This document shows positions 16,901 to 26,489 of a DNA stretch of 64,000 nucleotides, piece after piece (the first letter of the stretch is position 1; each line of letters starts with the position of its first letter). The translations under genes and the position numbers were made by a program. This DNA is from Kytococcus schroeteri (GTDB lineage: Bacteria > Actinomycetota > Actinomycetes > Actinomycetales > Dermatophilaceae). The notes under the pieces were generated by a model. The model saw nothing but the letters and a program-made list of their open reading frames with translations, ran no database searches and was not told where the DNA came from. The stretch spans positions 226,484 to 290,483 of the forward strand of contig NZ_JBHLVH010000013.1 in NCBI RefSeq assembly GCF_042433515.1. The letters are read 5' to 3'.

Positions 16901-18213
16901 CGGACCACGCCGCGGCCGCCCTGGGTGACCTTCGAGCAGAGCTCGAGGGTGACGAGCGGGCCGCGGCCACGCAGCCGGTGCGGGGGAGTGGCAGCTTCCC
17001 GGCCGCCCTGGCGCGGGCGCTCACCCGGCGCACCGGTACGCCGCTGGACCCGGCTGACTTCGACGCCTCCACCGTGCCGGCGCACCTGCGCATGACCTTC
17101 CGCGTGGTCGAGGACACCGCGCCGGGCAAGACCGGTACGGGCGGCGGACCCGGGAAGCCGGGGCCGAAGGGGTCCGGCCCCCAGCGCGGGGGCAAGGGCG
17201 GCCCGCGCCGCCGCGGCAGGGGGCCGAAGGTCCTCGGCGAGGGCACCGACCTCACCGCCCTGCAGGCCCAGCTGGCCGGGTCGCTGCAGCAGGCCGTCTC
17301 CGGCGCCGCCGCCGGGCTCACCGCATCGGGCCTGACGAGCTGGAGCATCGGCGAGCTGCCCGACCACTTCGACGACGGCGCCGTGCAGGGCTGGCCGGCC
17401 CTCGTGGACGAGGGCACCACCGCCGGGGTGCAGGTCTTCGCCGACCCGCGGCAGGCCGCGCACGAGCACGCACTGGGCCTGCGCCGCCTCGTGCTGGCCG
17501 GGTTCACCCCGCCGTGGAACCGCATCCTGCGCAGCGTCGACAACCAGACCAAGCTGGCTCTGGGCGCCGCCCCGCACGGGTCCACCCAGGCGGTGCTCGA
17601 CGACGCACTGGCCGCCGCCGTGGACTCGGTCATCGCCGAGCGCCTGGCCACCGCCGGCACGGTGCGCGACGAGGCCGCCTTCGCCGAGCTGCTGGCCACC
17701 GCAAAGCAGCAGGCCGCCCCCCGCATCCTGGAGATGGTGGCGGCGGCCGGGCCCGTCATCGCCGCCGTCCCCGCGGTGCAGCGCGCCGTGGAGGGCATGA
17801 CTGCGCCCCGGCTGGCCCCGCTGGCCGCGGACCTCACCGCTCAGCTCAAGGGTCTGGTGCACCCGGGCTTCCTCACCGAGGCCGGGTACGCCCAGGTGCG
17901 TCACCTGCCCCGCTACCTGCGGGCGATGGAGGTGCGCGCCACCAAGGCGCCCACCGACCTCGCCCGCGACGCCGACCGACAGGCCGTGGTGGACACCGTG
18001 GAGCGCGAGCGGCGCGACCTGTTGGCCGGGCTGGACGCCATCGAGCGCCTGCGACCCGACGTGCGGGCCCTGCGGTGGATGACCGAGGAACTGCGCGTCA
18101 GCCTGTTCGCCCAGCAGCTGGGCACCGCGCACGCGGTGAGCGAGAAGCGCATCTACGCGGCCATGGACGCCGTGGAGGTGGCGCTGGAACAGAGCCGCGG
18201 CCAGCGGCGTTGA
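13960..18213 (+). CDS. hrpA: ATP-dependent RNA helicase HrpA (DEAH box)
   Basis: Superfamily 2 DEAH-box helicase of 1417 residues, the usual HrpA size. After a Gly/Arg-rich, RGG-like tail (about residues 10-60) come the Walker A motif GETGSGKTT (residues 105-113), DEAH in IIDEAHERS (about residue 205), motif III SAT in ITSATIDP, motif VI QRAGRSGR, and then the HA2, OB-fold and DUF3418 regions found in bacterial HrpA. The start at MAEGPEQ is chosen because upstream in-frame sequence lies inside mrpG. E. coli HrpA helps mRNA processing and resolves stalled ribosomes; the RGG tail probably adds RNA affinity. The C-terminal half contains a Gly/Lys/Pro linker near residues 1060-1090. Confidence 0.93.
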   Translation: MAEGPEQPGGPRRGAPGRGRGDAGGAGAGRGRGRGRGRGRGGRGGGRGPRGGARAPRGPRPLTPEQVEARRASVPELTWPDLPVVDRKDDLAAAIRDHQVVVVAGETGSGKTTQLPKICLELGRGVTGMIGHTQPRRIAARSVADRIAHELGVELEDPTGPVGYQVRFTDMTSPQTLVKVMTDGILLNQMQFDRQLRAYDTLIIDEAHERSLTIDFILGYLHQLLPQRPDLKVIITSATIDPQRFADHFADAVGGPVPVVEVSGRTYPVEVRYRPLSTLDASNPHALEDPEGYDESTYSEEEIDQVTGIAEAVQELWTEDVPADDPRPQDRDILVFCSGEREIRDAVDGLEGLKLPGTEIVPLYGRLSAAEQQRVFAPHTKRRVVLATNVAETSLTVPGIRYVVDTGTARISRYSQRLKVQRLPIEKISQASANQRAGRSGRVSAGICIRLYSQEDFEARPQFTDPEIQRTSLASVILQMAHLGLGDVQRFAFVDPPDSRLVTDGLRLLHELGAVTRQTASSGGVVRLTEEGRQLASIPADPRLARMLLEAHRRGALAEVLVIVAGLSIQDPRERPAEKRERADQLHARFKDENSDFVALLNLWAYVRERKGTLSGSAFRRLCHAEFLHYLRLREWVDVHHQLRSVVKGLGWADSSVGVESDRARQRDEGFAPVDPAKAEVVHRSLLPGLLSQVGLRDREARDYLGARGAHFSIQPGSGLFRTRPDWIVSAELVETTRLWARTNATVDPAWVEEAAAHLVKRQYSEPRWSSKRGSAVADERVTLLGIPLVAGRQVGLARVDPALARELFIRHALVEGDWHTGHAFWGHNKKVLAEIEQLEARSRRRDLLDDEALFGFYDERLPAEVVSGVHFDSWWKTARREDPALLDLSVEEVTGEDPTAVDLADFPATWQQGDLELPLTYQFEPGTEADGVTVHLTLSQLNRVRDEGFDWQVPGLREELAVALLRSLPKAVRRSFVPAPDHAAAALGDLRAELEGDERAAATQPVRGSGSFPAALARALTRRTGTPLDPADFDASTVPAHLRMTFRVVEDTAPGKTGTGGGPGKPGPKGSGPQRGGKGGPRRRGRGPKVLGEGTDLTALQAQLAGSLQQAVSGAAAGLTASGLTSWSIGELPDHFDDGAVQGWPALVDEGTTAGVQVFADPRQAAHEHALGLRRLVLAGFTPPWNRILRSVDNQTKLALGAAPHGSTQAVLDDALAAAVDSVIAERLATAGTVRDEAAFAELLATAKQQAAPRILEMVAAAGPVIAAVPAVQRAVEGMTAPRLAPLAADLTAQLKGLVHPGFLTEAGYAQVRHLPRYLRAMEVRATKAPTDLARDADRQAVVDTVERERRDLLAGLDAIERLRPDVRALRWMTEELRVSLFAQQLGTAHAVSEKRIYAAMDAVEVALEQSRGQRR

Positions 18214-18298
18214 CCCCACACGGCCCCGGTGACCCCCCGGGGCCCGCGAGCCCCGCCGCGACGGCGGCCGCAGGACCACGGACCCAGGGAGGCCCCGC

Positions 18299-19372
18299 GT
18301 GCAGGACCCCACCGCACTGTTCCGGATCGAGGACCCCACCGACATCGACCCGCGCTCGGTGCGCACCGACGTGATGTGGCTGGCCACCGGGGGACTGGTG
18401 GACGCCGGGGACGTGGAGAAGAACGCCGTGGCCCACGTGCTGGCCACCATGGAGTCGCGCGTGGTGGCCACCTTCGACGTGGACGCCCTGCTGGACTACC
18501 GGGCGCGCCGCCCGCTGCTGACCTTCCAGCGCGACCGGTACATCTCGGTGGCGGCGCCCACGCTCGTGGTGCACCGGGTGACCGACCCGGCCGGCCGGCA
18601 CTTCCTGCTGGTCAACGGCCCCGAGCCGGACTACCAGTGGGAGCGCTTCATCGCCGCGCTGCAGGTGCTGGCCCGCGAGTTCGGCGTGCGCACCCTGGTC
18701 TCGGCCCACGGCGCGCCGATGCAGGTGCCCCACACCCGCCCCACGGGCCTGACCGCCTACGCCTCGGACGAGCGCCTCATCGCCGACCACGCGTCGGTCT
18801 TCGGCACCATGCAGGTGCCCGGCAGCGTGGACGGCCTGGCCCACCTGCGCTTCGGTGAGGAGGGCTTCGACACCATCGGTTTCGCGGTGCACGTGCCGGG
18901 CTACCTGGCCGACCGGGAGATGCTCGACGGCACCGTGGCGGCGCTGCACGCGCTCTCGGAGTCCACCGGCATCCAGGTACCGATGGACGGCCTGGAGGAG
19001 CGCGCGGCGGTGAACCGACGTGAACTCGACGAGCTGGTGGAGCAGAACCCCGAGGCGCTCGAGGTGGTGCGCACCATGGAGCAGCAGTTCGACGAGTTCA
19101 TGGGCTCCCAGCAGCGTCGCAGCCTCACCGCGCACGACGTGGCCAAGCTGCCCAGCCCGGACGAGATCGCCTCGGACCTCGAGGAGTGGCTGGCCTCCGG
19201 CGCCACGATGAAGGACGCCCCCAACGAGCCCGGCGACGACGAGCCCACCGACAAGGGGGCATCCGACCGCGGCCCCCGCGCCGACGACGCCCGCGGCGAG
19301 GGCGACCCGGAGGAGCCCGACGGCGACGAGGGTCACCCCCCGAGCGCCGGCGGTTCCACCTCGTGGCGCTGA
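18299..19372 (+). CDS. PAC2 family protein
   Basis: 357 residues. The first ~290 residues match the actinobacterial PAC2 (proteasome assembly chaperone-like) family, recognisable by TFDVDALLDYRARRPLLTF (about residues 58-76) and the central HGAPMQVPHTRPTG stretch. Residues after ~300 form an acidic, probably disordered tail rich in Asp/Glu/Pro. GTG start with GGGAGG eight bases upstream. Function in bacteria is unproven; the family fold resembles proteasome assembly chaperones, and no proteasome genes are visible here. Separate transcription unit following hrpA. Confidence 0.85.
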   Translation: MQDPTALFRIEDPTDIDPRSVRTDVMWLATGGLVDAGDVEKNAVAHVLATMESRVVATFDVDALLDYRARRPLLTFQRDRYISVAAPTLVVHRVTDPAGRHFLLVNGPEPDYQWERFIAALQVLAREFGVRTLVSAHGAPMQVPHTRPTGLTAYASDERLIADHASVFGTMQVPGSVDGLAHLRFGEEGFDTIGFAVHVPGYLADREMLDGTVAALHALSESTGIQVPMDGLEERAAVNRRELDELVEQNPEALEVVRTMEQQFDEFMGSQQRRSLTAHDVAKLPSPDEIASDLEEWLASGATMKDAPNEPGDDEPTDKGASDRGPRADDARGEGDPEEPDGDEGHPPSAGGSTSWR

Positions 19373-19425
19373 CCCGTCGGCTAGATTCGAGCACCGGACC
19401 GCCGTCCCCCACCTCAGGAGGAGCC

Positions 19426-20145
19426 ATGGGACTTTTCTCGCGCCAGAGCAGCAAGGACAAGGAGATGGAGCGACGCGCTTCCGCGGCCGCCCGGACCGAG
19501 GACCCCGGCATGGTGGACAAGGCCGCCAACGCTCTGGCCGACCGCCTGCTGAAGGTGGGCATCGACGGCGTGGGACCGGTGGAGGGCGCCCAGAAGGTGG
19601 CCGAGAAGGCGCTCGTGGCCGCCGGCGGCGACCGCGCGAAGGCCGAGAAGATCATCGCCTCCTCGCACTTCAAGAAGATCGCCGGTGGTGGTTTCGTCAC
19701 CGGTCTCGGTGGCCTCATCACGATGCCGGTGGCGCTGCCGGCCAACGTGGTGGAGTTCTACCTGCTCACCACCCGGGCGGTGGCGGCCATCGCGCACCTG
19801 CGCGGCCACGACGTGCAGCAGCCCGAGCTGCGCTCGGCGGTGCTGCTCACCCTGGTGGGCGCCGACGCCCGCGACATCCTGACCTCCGCCGGCATCCCCG
19901 GCACCCTGGTCTCCGGTGGCCGCCTGGCCTCGCTGGCCAGCCGCCAGCTGCCGGCCCCGGTGCTCATGGTGGTCAACAAGGCCGTGGGCTTCCGCCTGCT
20001 CGCGCAGACCGGCGAGAAGGTGCTGGCCCGCCTGGGCAAGGCGATCCCGCTGGCCGGCGGCGTCATCGGTGCCGGGCTGGACGTGTACATGTTCAACCGC
20101 ATCATCGACCACGCGCGCGAGGAGTTCCCGCAGCAGGGCGCCTGA
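19426..20145 (+). CDS. EcsC family protein
   Basis: 239 residues. The pattern HFKKIAGGGFVTGLGGLITMPVALPANVVEFYLLTTRAVAAIAHLRGHD (about residues 80-130) is typical of the EcsC family, with amphipathic and hydrophobic helices alternating through the second half and a closing IPLAGGVIGAGLDVYMFNRI segment. AGGAGG is five bases before the ATG. EcsC of Bacillus is encoded with an ABC transporter, but no transporter is next to this copy. Biochemical role unknown. Confidence 0.8.
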   Translation: MGLFSRQSSKDKEMERRASAAARTEDPGMVDKAANALADRLLKVGIDGVGPVEGAQKVAEKALVAAGGDRAKAEKIIASSHFKKIAGGGFVTGLGGLITMPVALPANVVEFYLLTTRAVAAIAHLRGHDVQQPELRSAVLLTLVGADARDILTSAGIPGTLVSGGRLASLASRQLPAPVLMVVNKAVGFRLLAQTGEKVLARLGKAIPLAGGVIGAGLDVYMFNRIIDHAREEFPQQGA

Positions 20146-20180
20146 GGAGGGCCTCGGGCAGGCTCTGCTCGTCCACAGCC

Positions 20181-20218
20181 CCGGCCCCGGACCCGTCCCC
20201 GAGCGGGTCCGGGGCCGG
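20181..20218 (+). terminator. Hairpin after the EcsC-family gene
   Basis: 14-bp perfect inverted repeat (CCGGCCCCGGACCC / GGGTCCGGGGCCGG) around a 10-base loop, 35 bp after the stop codon and just before the next start. No T-run follows, so it may be a partial or attenuator-type terminator. Confidence 0.6.
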
Positions 20219-20230
20219 TGGCATGGGGGC

Positions 20231-21337
20231 ATGACGACGATCCCCAGAGTCCGAGACCTGCCCGACCTGCTCACCGTGGTGCCGCTGCTGGCCGGCTTCA
20301 CCCCCACCGACGCGGTGGTGCTGGTGTGCCCGACCCCCACCGGCAGGGTGGCACTGCAACGCATCGCCCTGCCGCCGCGCGAGGCGTGGGGCGACCCCGC
20401 CGCCGACGCCGAGGACCTCGTGGCCCTGGTGCTGCCGGCCCTCGTGCGCGCCGGTCTCGACCGACTCACCGTCATCGGCTACCTGTCGGACCCGATGGAC
20501 GAGGAGTACGTCGGGGGACTGGTGGCACGGGCGGAGGACTGGTTCCTCGAGGCCGGCGTGGACGTGCTGGGCGCGGCCCTGGTTTGCGAGGGCTCCTGGT
20601 GGCGGCCGGAGTGCCCCTGCGACGACCCGTTCTGCGGGGAGCCGCGCCCCGTGCCCAGCCTCCACGAGTCCGCCGCGGCCACCGCGCTCATCGCCGACGG
20701 GGCGATGGTGCACGCCTCGGCCGAGGAGCTGCTGCTGCCCTGGGTGCAGTCCGAGGAGGACGAGCTCACCCCCGAGGCGCTCCACGCGGCCCGCGAGCGG
20801 TGGGCCGGCCGCAAGGGACGGGCCCGGCTGCGGCGCGAGGCGCTGGCGCAGTGGGCCCGGTTGGTGGGGGAGGAGGGGGCCGAGCTCACCGACGAGGAGG
20901 TGGCGGCGGCCCTGTGGGCGGTGCGGCAGGTGGACGTGCGCGACGCCCTGGTGGCCTGGCTGACGCCCGGGGACGTGCCCCGTGACGTGCTCGACGCCTC
21001 CGCCTGGGCCGCGGTGGAGAAGGCCCTCGGGGACCCCGCCGAGCACCACCACCCGATGCGGTGGACCGCGTGGCCGCTCACGGGGAACCTGCGCCGGCTG
21101 GCCACCCGGGTGCCCTCCACCTGTGCGGGGCCGCTGCTGTGCACGGCCGGGCTGTGGGCGTGGTGGAACGGGGACGGGGTGGTGGCCCGCTTCCTGCTGG
21201 AGCGGGCGCTGGACGCCGAGCCGGGGCACACGCTGGCGGGGCTTCTGCTGCGGCTGGTGCACCACGGCATCCCCCTGGACGGGGGTGTCGCGGCCTGTCC
21301 CGCGGGGCCCGGTGCGGCGCGGGTCGCCGGGCTCTAG
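20231..21337 (+). CDS. DUF4192 family protein
   Basis: 368-residue DUF4192 protein, a family almost confined to actinobacteria. The N-terminal signature LLTVVPLLAGFTPTDAVVLV is clear, the middle contains a Cys cluster (PECPCDDPFCGEP, about residues 128-140), and the C terminus has the conserved helical pairs CAGPLLCTAGLWAWWNGDGVVARFLLERAL. ATG start without a strong ribosome binding site; an upstream out-of-frame ATG is not used. It often lies close to sigA in actinobacteria, as here. Function unknown; the Cys cluster could bind a metal. Confidence 0.82.
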   Translation: MTTIPRVRDLPDLLTVVPLLAGFTPTDAVVLVCPTPTGRVALQRIALPPREAWGDPAADAEDLVALVLPALVRAGLDRLTVIGYLSDPMDEEYVGGLVARAEDWFLEAGVDVLGAALVCEGSWWRPECPCDDPFCGEPRPVPSLHESAAATALIADGAMVHASAEELLLPWVQSEEDELTPEALHAARERWAGRKGRARLRREALAQWARLVGEEGAELTDEEVAAALWAVRQVDVRDALVAWLTPGDVPRDVLDASAWAAVEKALGDPAEHHHPMRWTAWPLTGNLRRLATRVPSTCAGPLLCTAGLWAWWNGDGVVARFLLERALDAEPGHTLAGLLLRLVHHGIPLDGGVAACPAGPGAARVAGL

Positions 21338-21375
21338 GCTGGGGCCCACTCACCCACCCACAGGAGGCCCAGAGC

Positions 21376-21786
21376 ATGGCAGTCATCGTTGGTTACATCG
21401 CCTCGGACGAGGGGCGTGCGGCGCTCCGCTTCGGCGTCGACGAGGCGATCCGCCGCTCGGAGCCCCTGCAGGTGGTGCACTCCGCGCGCACCGGCAAGGG
21501 CAGCGGTGCGGACTCCACCCGTGCGTTCGTCCGCGAGCTGGAGAACGCCGAGTCCGCCCTGGCCGAGGCGGGGGTGCCGCTGGAGCGCCTGGACTTCGAC
21601 CGTGGCAACGACCCCGCGGAGGACCTCGTCGAGGTGGCCGAGCAGGCCGAGACCAACGGCAAGCCGGCCGTCATCGTCATCGGGCTGCGTCGTCGCACGC
21701 CGGTGGGCAAGCTGCTGCTGGGCTCCAACGCCCAGCGCATCCTGCTCGAGGCGCCGTGCCCCGTCATCGCGGTGAAGGCCGTCTGA
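21376..21786 (+). CDS. Universal stress protein family
   Basis: 136-residue single UspA domain: VIVGYIASDEGRAALRFGVDEA at the start, VIVIGLRRRTPVGKLLLGSNAQRILLEAPCPVIAV at the end. The ATP-binding glycine motif of the ATP-binding subgroup (G-2x-G-9x-G-S) is present in the form GLRRRTPVGKLLLGSNAQ, so nucleotide binding is plausible. AGGAGG precedes the ATG. A strong intrinsic terminator follows. Expected to be a cytoplasmic stress-resistance protein. Confidence 0.88.
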   Translation: MAVIVGYIASDEGRAALRFGVDEAIRRSEPLQVVHSARTGKGSGADSTRAFVRELENAESALAEAGVPLERLDFDRGNDPAEDLVEVAEQAETNGKPAVIVIGLRRRTPVGKLLLGSNAQRILLEAPCPVIAVKAV

Positions 21787-21834
21787 GCCGGCCCACGTGA
21801 CGTCGCCGGGAGGGCCCCGTGGCCGCCCCCGGGG

Positions 21835-21868
21835 CCACCCCGCGCGACAGGGCGCGGGGTGGTTTTTT
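21835..21868 (+). terminator. Intrinsic terminator after usp
   Basis: 11-bp perfect stem CCACCCCGCGC / GCGCGGGGTGG with a 6-base loop and a following run of six T: a textbook Rho-independent terminator, uncommon in such GC-rich DNA. Confidence 0.9.
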
Positions 21869-21873
21869 ATAAT
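21844..21873 (+). promoter_or_regulatory. Putative sigA promoter overlapping the usp terminator
   Basis: A perfect TATAAT (21868-21873) begins at the last T of the terminator run. GCGACA (21844-21849, matching the GACA of the -35 consensus) lies 18 bp upstream inside the terminator loop and stem. Transcription would start near 21880 and give a ~170-nt leader before the sigA GTG. Confidence 0.6.
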
Positions 21874-22049
21874 GGGGGTGTTCCATCAGGCCGCGAGGCC
21901 GATCCGCTCACCGGTGGTCGCACCACGTCGCCGGTCCGTCGGTCTCCTCGGGTCGCCGGACGGTCGCCCACTCGGGGCGGTCCGTGAATCCCCATGATCT
22001 CGTGCCCGGTGGTTCGCCGTGCCCGTGTCACCAGGAAGGACCCTGCTCC

Positions 22050-23810
<1,761 letters not shown>

Positions 23811-23860
23811 GATTGCGTGCGGTGCTGCTGAGATTTTCCGTCATGGCGCGGTGTTCGTGC

Positions 23861-23896
23861 CTGACAGGGGAGACAGTAGCACCGCATAGCGCTACT
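23861..23896 (+). promoter_or_regulatory. Putative integrase promoter with overlapping palindrome
   Basis: CTGACA (23861-23866, 5/6 match to -35) and CATAGC 18 bp downstream form a weak promoter. An inverted repeat AGTAGC (23875-23880) / GCTACT (23891-23896) overlaps the -10 and could be an operator or an Int/Xis binding site close to attL. Confidence 0.4.
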
Positions 23897-23922
23897 AGTC
23901 CAGATAACGCTAGGATGGGGTC

Positions 23923-24846
23923 ATGACCGACGCCCTCGATGTGCCCGCCTGCCGCGACCTGGCGCAGTCTTGGGCGCTGGCGCTGCGTGCCGACCGCAAG
24001 AGTCCCCAGACGCTGAAGGTCTACGGCGACGGCCTGCGGCTGTACCTTGACTGGTGCGAGACGAACGAGGCCCCGCCGATGGAGCGCGCGAGCCTGCGGG
24101 CGTGGGTGGCCGAGCTGCTGGACGGTGGCGCGGCTGCCGCCACCGCGCGATCCCGCCAACTGGCCGTCCGCCGGTTCTCCGCCTGGTTGGCCGACGAGGG
24201 GGAGTTGCATGACGACCCGTTCGTGGGGGTCAAGGCGCCGAAGCTCGACCAACAGGTGATTGAGCCGCTCACCGACGCCGAGCTGCGCGCGCTGGTGAAG
24301 GCGTGCGTGCCGCCGAAGGGCGCGAGCCGGTCCCAGGCGCTGCGAGACCGCCGCGATGAGGCGATCATCCGGCTCATGTTCGAGACCGGCGCGCGGGCCG
24401 GTGAGGTTGTTGCGCTGCAGCGCGATGACCTCGGCTTGGCCGAGGGCACCGCGATCATCCGGCGCGGCAAGGGCGGCAAGGGCCGCGTCGTCCCGCTGAG
24501 TCCGGCTGCCGTGCTGGCCGTTGACCGCTACCTGCGCCACCGCCGCGAGCACCGCCTGGCCGAGTCCCCGGCGTTGTGGCTGGGGGACCGGGGCAAGGCG
24601 TTCTCCTACGACGCTCTGCACAAGACCCTCGCCATGCGTGCCGAGGCCGCAGGCATCACCGGATTCCACCCGCACAAGCTGCGCCACACCGCCGCGCACC
24701 GCTGGTTGAGCAAGGGCGGCAGCGAGTCGGGGCTGATGGCGATGGCCGGGTGGACCCGGCCCGACATGCTGATGCGCTACACCAAGGCCCAAGCATCCGC
24801 CCGTGCCGCTGAGGAGTCCCGACGGCTCGATCTGGGGGAGTTGTGA
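23923..24846 (+). CDS. int: Tyrosine recombinase (element integrase)
   Basis: 307-residue phage-type integrase that would recombine the sigA 3' end (attB) with the element's attP. Residues ~10-95 form the SAM-like core-binding domain (SWALALRADRKSPQTLKVYGDGLRLYLDW); residues ~115-305 form the catalytic domain. The catalytic set is complete: Arg158 in GARAGE, Lys183/186 in RRGKGGKGR, His251 and Arg254 in HKLRHT, Trp277 in AGW at the position often His, and nucleophile Tyr286 in RYTKA. It lacks an arm-binding N-terminal domain and is XerC/D-sized. It lies 112 bp after attL, in the same direction as sigA, and read-through from sigA is possible because the native terminator is displaced. Confidence 0.93.
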   Translation: MTDALDVPACRDLAQSWALALRADRKSPQTLKVYGDGLRLYLDWCETNEAPPMERASLRAWVAELLDGGAAAATARSRQLAVRRFSAWLADEGELHDDPFVGVKAPKLDQQVIEPLTDAELRALVKACVPPKGASRSQALRDRRDEAIIRLMFETGARAGEVVALQRDDLGLAEGTAIIRRGKGGKGRVVPLSPAAVLAVDRYLRHRREHRLAESPALWLGDRGKAFSYDALHKTLAMRAEAAGITGFHPHKLRHTAAHRWLSKGGSESGLMAMAGWTRPDMLMRYTKAQASARAAEESRRLDLGEL

Positions 24847-25355
24847 CCGATACGGACGGCTTCACCGCGTTCTCGCAGATGCTCGACGCCCGCGAGGAGC
24901 GGCGACGGCTGGGGCAGGCCGCCTACGAGGCGCTGAAGGCCACCGGGCGGCTGAAGCATCACCGAGTGCTGACCTACCGCTGCAAGACCCGCGGGTGCTT
25001 GTTGCTGGACGTTCTGCAGCTGCCCGCGCCGGTGGGCATGGTGTTCTACCAGCCCGGGTACAAGTTGGCGCCGTCTGTGAATGCGGCCCGGAGTACCGAG
25101 GCGGGCAGGCGGAACCACACCACCGACGGAGACCGCCGGTGGAAGCCCGCTGTGATGCCCGGTGGGCAGCCGGGCAACTACACCGTCAACTGCGACCACT
25201 TGAACGGTGTCGCCCTTGACGCCGACCGCGTGGAACGGGACATCGCAGAGGGGCGCGGGAAGGTCATCGTGACCGAAGAGGACCACGAACCGCAGTCGTG
25301 GACACCCCTGCATTCCGATGACGGGCGCAGGGTGGCGTGGCGATTCGTGGAGTGA
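24843..25355 (+). CDS. Element protein of unknown function, Cys-containing
   Basis: 170 residues; GTG start overlapping the integrase stop by four bases, so it is co-translated with int. A helical N-terminal segment (REERRRLGQAAYEALKATG) precedes a Cys pair (YRCKTRGCLLLDV, about residues 46-58) and a later Cys/His (YTVNCDH), which could make a metal site. The rest is hydrophilic. Not recognised. Position next to int suggests a directionality or regulatory role, but nothing in the sequence shows a helix-turn-helix; that is inference only. Confidence 0.7.
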   Translation: MTDTDGFTAFSQMLDAREERRRLGQAAYEALKATGRLKHHRVLTYRCKTRGCLLLDVLQLPAPVGMVFYQPGYKLAPSVNAARSTEAGRRNHTTDGDRRWKPAVMPGGQPGNYTVNCDHLNGVALDADRVERDIAEGRGKVIVTEEDHEPQSWTPLHSDDGRRVAWRFVE

Positions 25356-25367
25356 TTCTCTGCCCCG

Positions 25368-25411
25368 TTTGATTTCGTTGCGCTGTGCGTATATCTTGCG
25401 AACAAGGCAAG
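25368..25411 (+). promoter_or_regulatory. Putative second element promoter with operator-like repeats
   Basis: The only long coding break in the forward gene block. TTTGAT (25368-25373) and TATATC (25390-25395) are spaced 16 bp; the -10 end runs into CTTG-CGAA-CAAG (25395-25406), nested in CTTGC...GCAAG. The DNA here is clearly less GC-rich than its surroundings. It probably drives the replication/structural genes. Confidence 0.5.
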
Positions 25412-25492
25412 TAATGCCGAGCGAGCCTGTCATGTAATGGCAGACCCCGGGACATGGGCAACCCGGTGAGACCCGAGAGGGGTCCACCGATC

Positions 25493-25783
25493 ATGTCCGA
25501 AATCACTTCCGAGCGCCGGCTGGCCGCGAGCATGGCCGCCCACGCCTCATGGGGGAACACCGAGGACCGCGCCAAGCGCACCGCACCGGCACGCCGCGCC
25601 CTGGACGAAAAGTTCCTGGCTCAGGCTGGGGGAGACCCCAAGCGTGCCGAGTCCCTGCGCCGCGCCTACTTCCAGCGTCTAGCGCTGAAGTCCGCTCAGT
25701 CCCGCCGCAAGGCCCGTGAGGCCCGCGAGGCAGCCAAGGCCGCCGAGGCCGAGCTGCGAGCCGTGGGGGGTGGTGCGGCATGA
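25493..25783 (+). CDS. Small basic helical protein common in actinophage elements
   Basis: 96 residues, start MSEITSERR preceded by GAGAGGG. The sequence is strongly helical and basic with two motifs: LAASMAAHASWGNTEDRAKRTAPARRA and RAYFQRLALKSAQSRRKA, followed by an Ala/Glu/Lys coiled-coil tail. Proteins with the same RRAYFxRLALxSA pattern are frequent hypothetical genes of actinobacterial prophages and integrative elements. Nucleic-acid binding is plausible from charge; function unknown. Confidence 0.72.
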   Translation: MSEITSERRLAASMAAHASWGNTEDRAKRTAPARRALDEKFLAQAGGDPKRAESLRRAYFQRLALKSAQSRRKAREAREAAKAAEAELRAVGGGAA

Positions 25784-26121
25784 GCTGGACATGCGAACGC
25801 CCCCCGGCGGGCGATCCGAGGGGCGCTCACATCATGGCTGTTGACTACCCCCAGTCTAGCCCGTCCGAGGCCGTCATGGCGGCGCTGGAGGACTACGCCG
25901 GCCGCTCCGATGTGGTGGTGGTCTGCGCCGTGGAGAACAGCCGCGGCAAGTGGCGTCGCACGGTGACGTTCACCCTCGATGCAGCCCGGCGCAAGTACCG
26001 CCGTGCCCGCGCCAATGGCCACCGTGCCGTCCTGTTCACGGCAGACCTGCGAGTGACGCACCACCACGCGGCCACGCTCGACGCCCTGGCATGCATGGAC
26101 GACGAGGCGGTGGGCCGATGA
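25780..26121 (+). CDS. Small element protein of unknown function
   Basis: 113 residues if translated from the ATG that overlaps the previous stop; a second in-frame ATG at 25834 (MAVDYPQ) has a better GAGGGG site and would give 95 residues. The core alternates beta-like (DVVVVCAVENSRGKWRRTVTFTLDAARRKYRRA) and helical segments, ending HHHAATLDALACMDDEAVGR. No family recognised. It is embedded in the overlapping gene string leading to the helicase. Confidence 0.65.
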   Translation: MSWTCERPPAGDPRGAHIMAVDYPQSSPSEAVMAALEDYAGRSDVVVVCAVENSRGKWRRTVTFTLDAARRKYRRARANGHRAVLFTADLRVTHHHAATLDALACMDDEAVGR

Positions 26122-26489
26122 TGACCCCCGAGACGATGCCGGCCCACCTGGCCGCGCCCAACTACGCCGAGATGACGCCCGGCGAGCTGCTGGCCTACGC
26201 GGTGGGCCGCAACCACGGGTACCGCGACGGTGCCGCTGAGGCGGTGGCCGAGGCATCGCGGCAGTGCCACGAGGCCGCCGTGGAGGCCGTGCGGAACCAC
26301 GCGAAGGTGCCCGCCCGCGACCTGGAGGCTGACGTGCGCGACGCCGCAGCACGTGCGGACTGGTGGGCCGCCCGCCGGGGTGACCCGGTGGCCGAGCGCC
26401 CCGCCACCTGGACCGTGCCGGATGCGCCGGTGGAGCCGGTTCCGGCCCCGGTGTGGCCCGTGGATGACTTCCAGGGGGTGAGCCGGTGA
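26118..26489 (+). CDS. Small element protein of unknown function
   Basis: 123 residues starting MMTPETMP at an ATG overlapping the previous stop codon. The middle (MTPGELLAYAVGRNHGYRDGAAEAVAEA...) is Ala-rich and helical; the C-terminal third is Pro/Val-rich (DAPVEPVPAPVWPVDDFQ) and probably extended. The DFQGVSR end runs into the helicase start by a GTGA overlap, so the two are translationally coupled. Not recognised; a helicase partner or loader is a guess from position only. Confidence 0.65.
   Translation: MMTPETMPAHLAAPNYAEMTPGELLAYAVGRNHGYRDGAAEAVAEASRQCHEAAVEAVRNHAKVPARDLEADVRDAAARADWWAARRGDPVAERPATWTVPDAPVEPVPAPVWPVDDFQGVSR

Noticed and set aside
13801..18471. A very long open frame on the strand opposite hrpA
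   Set aside because: High-GC codon bias leaves the antisense frame free of stops. The forward frame has all helicase motifs, while the antisense translation is low-complexity His/Gly/Val-rich sequence without any family.
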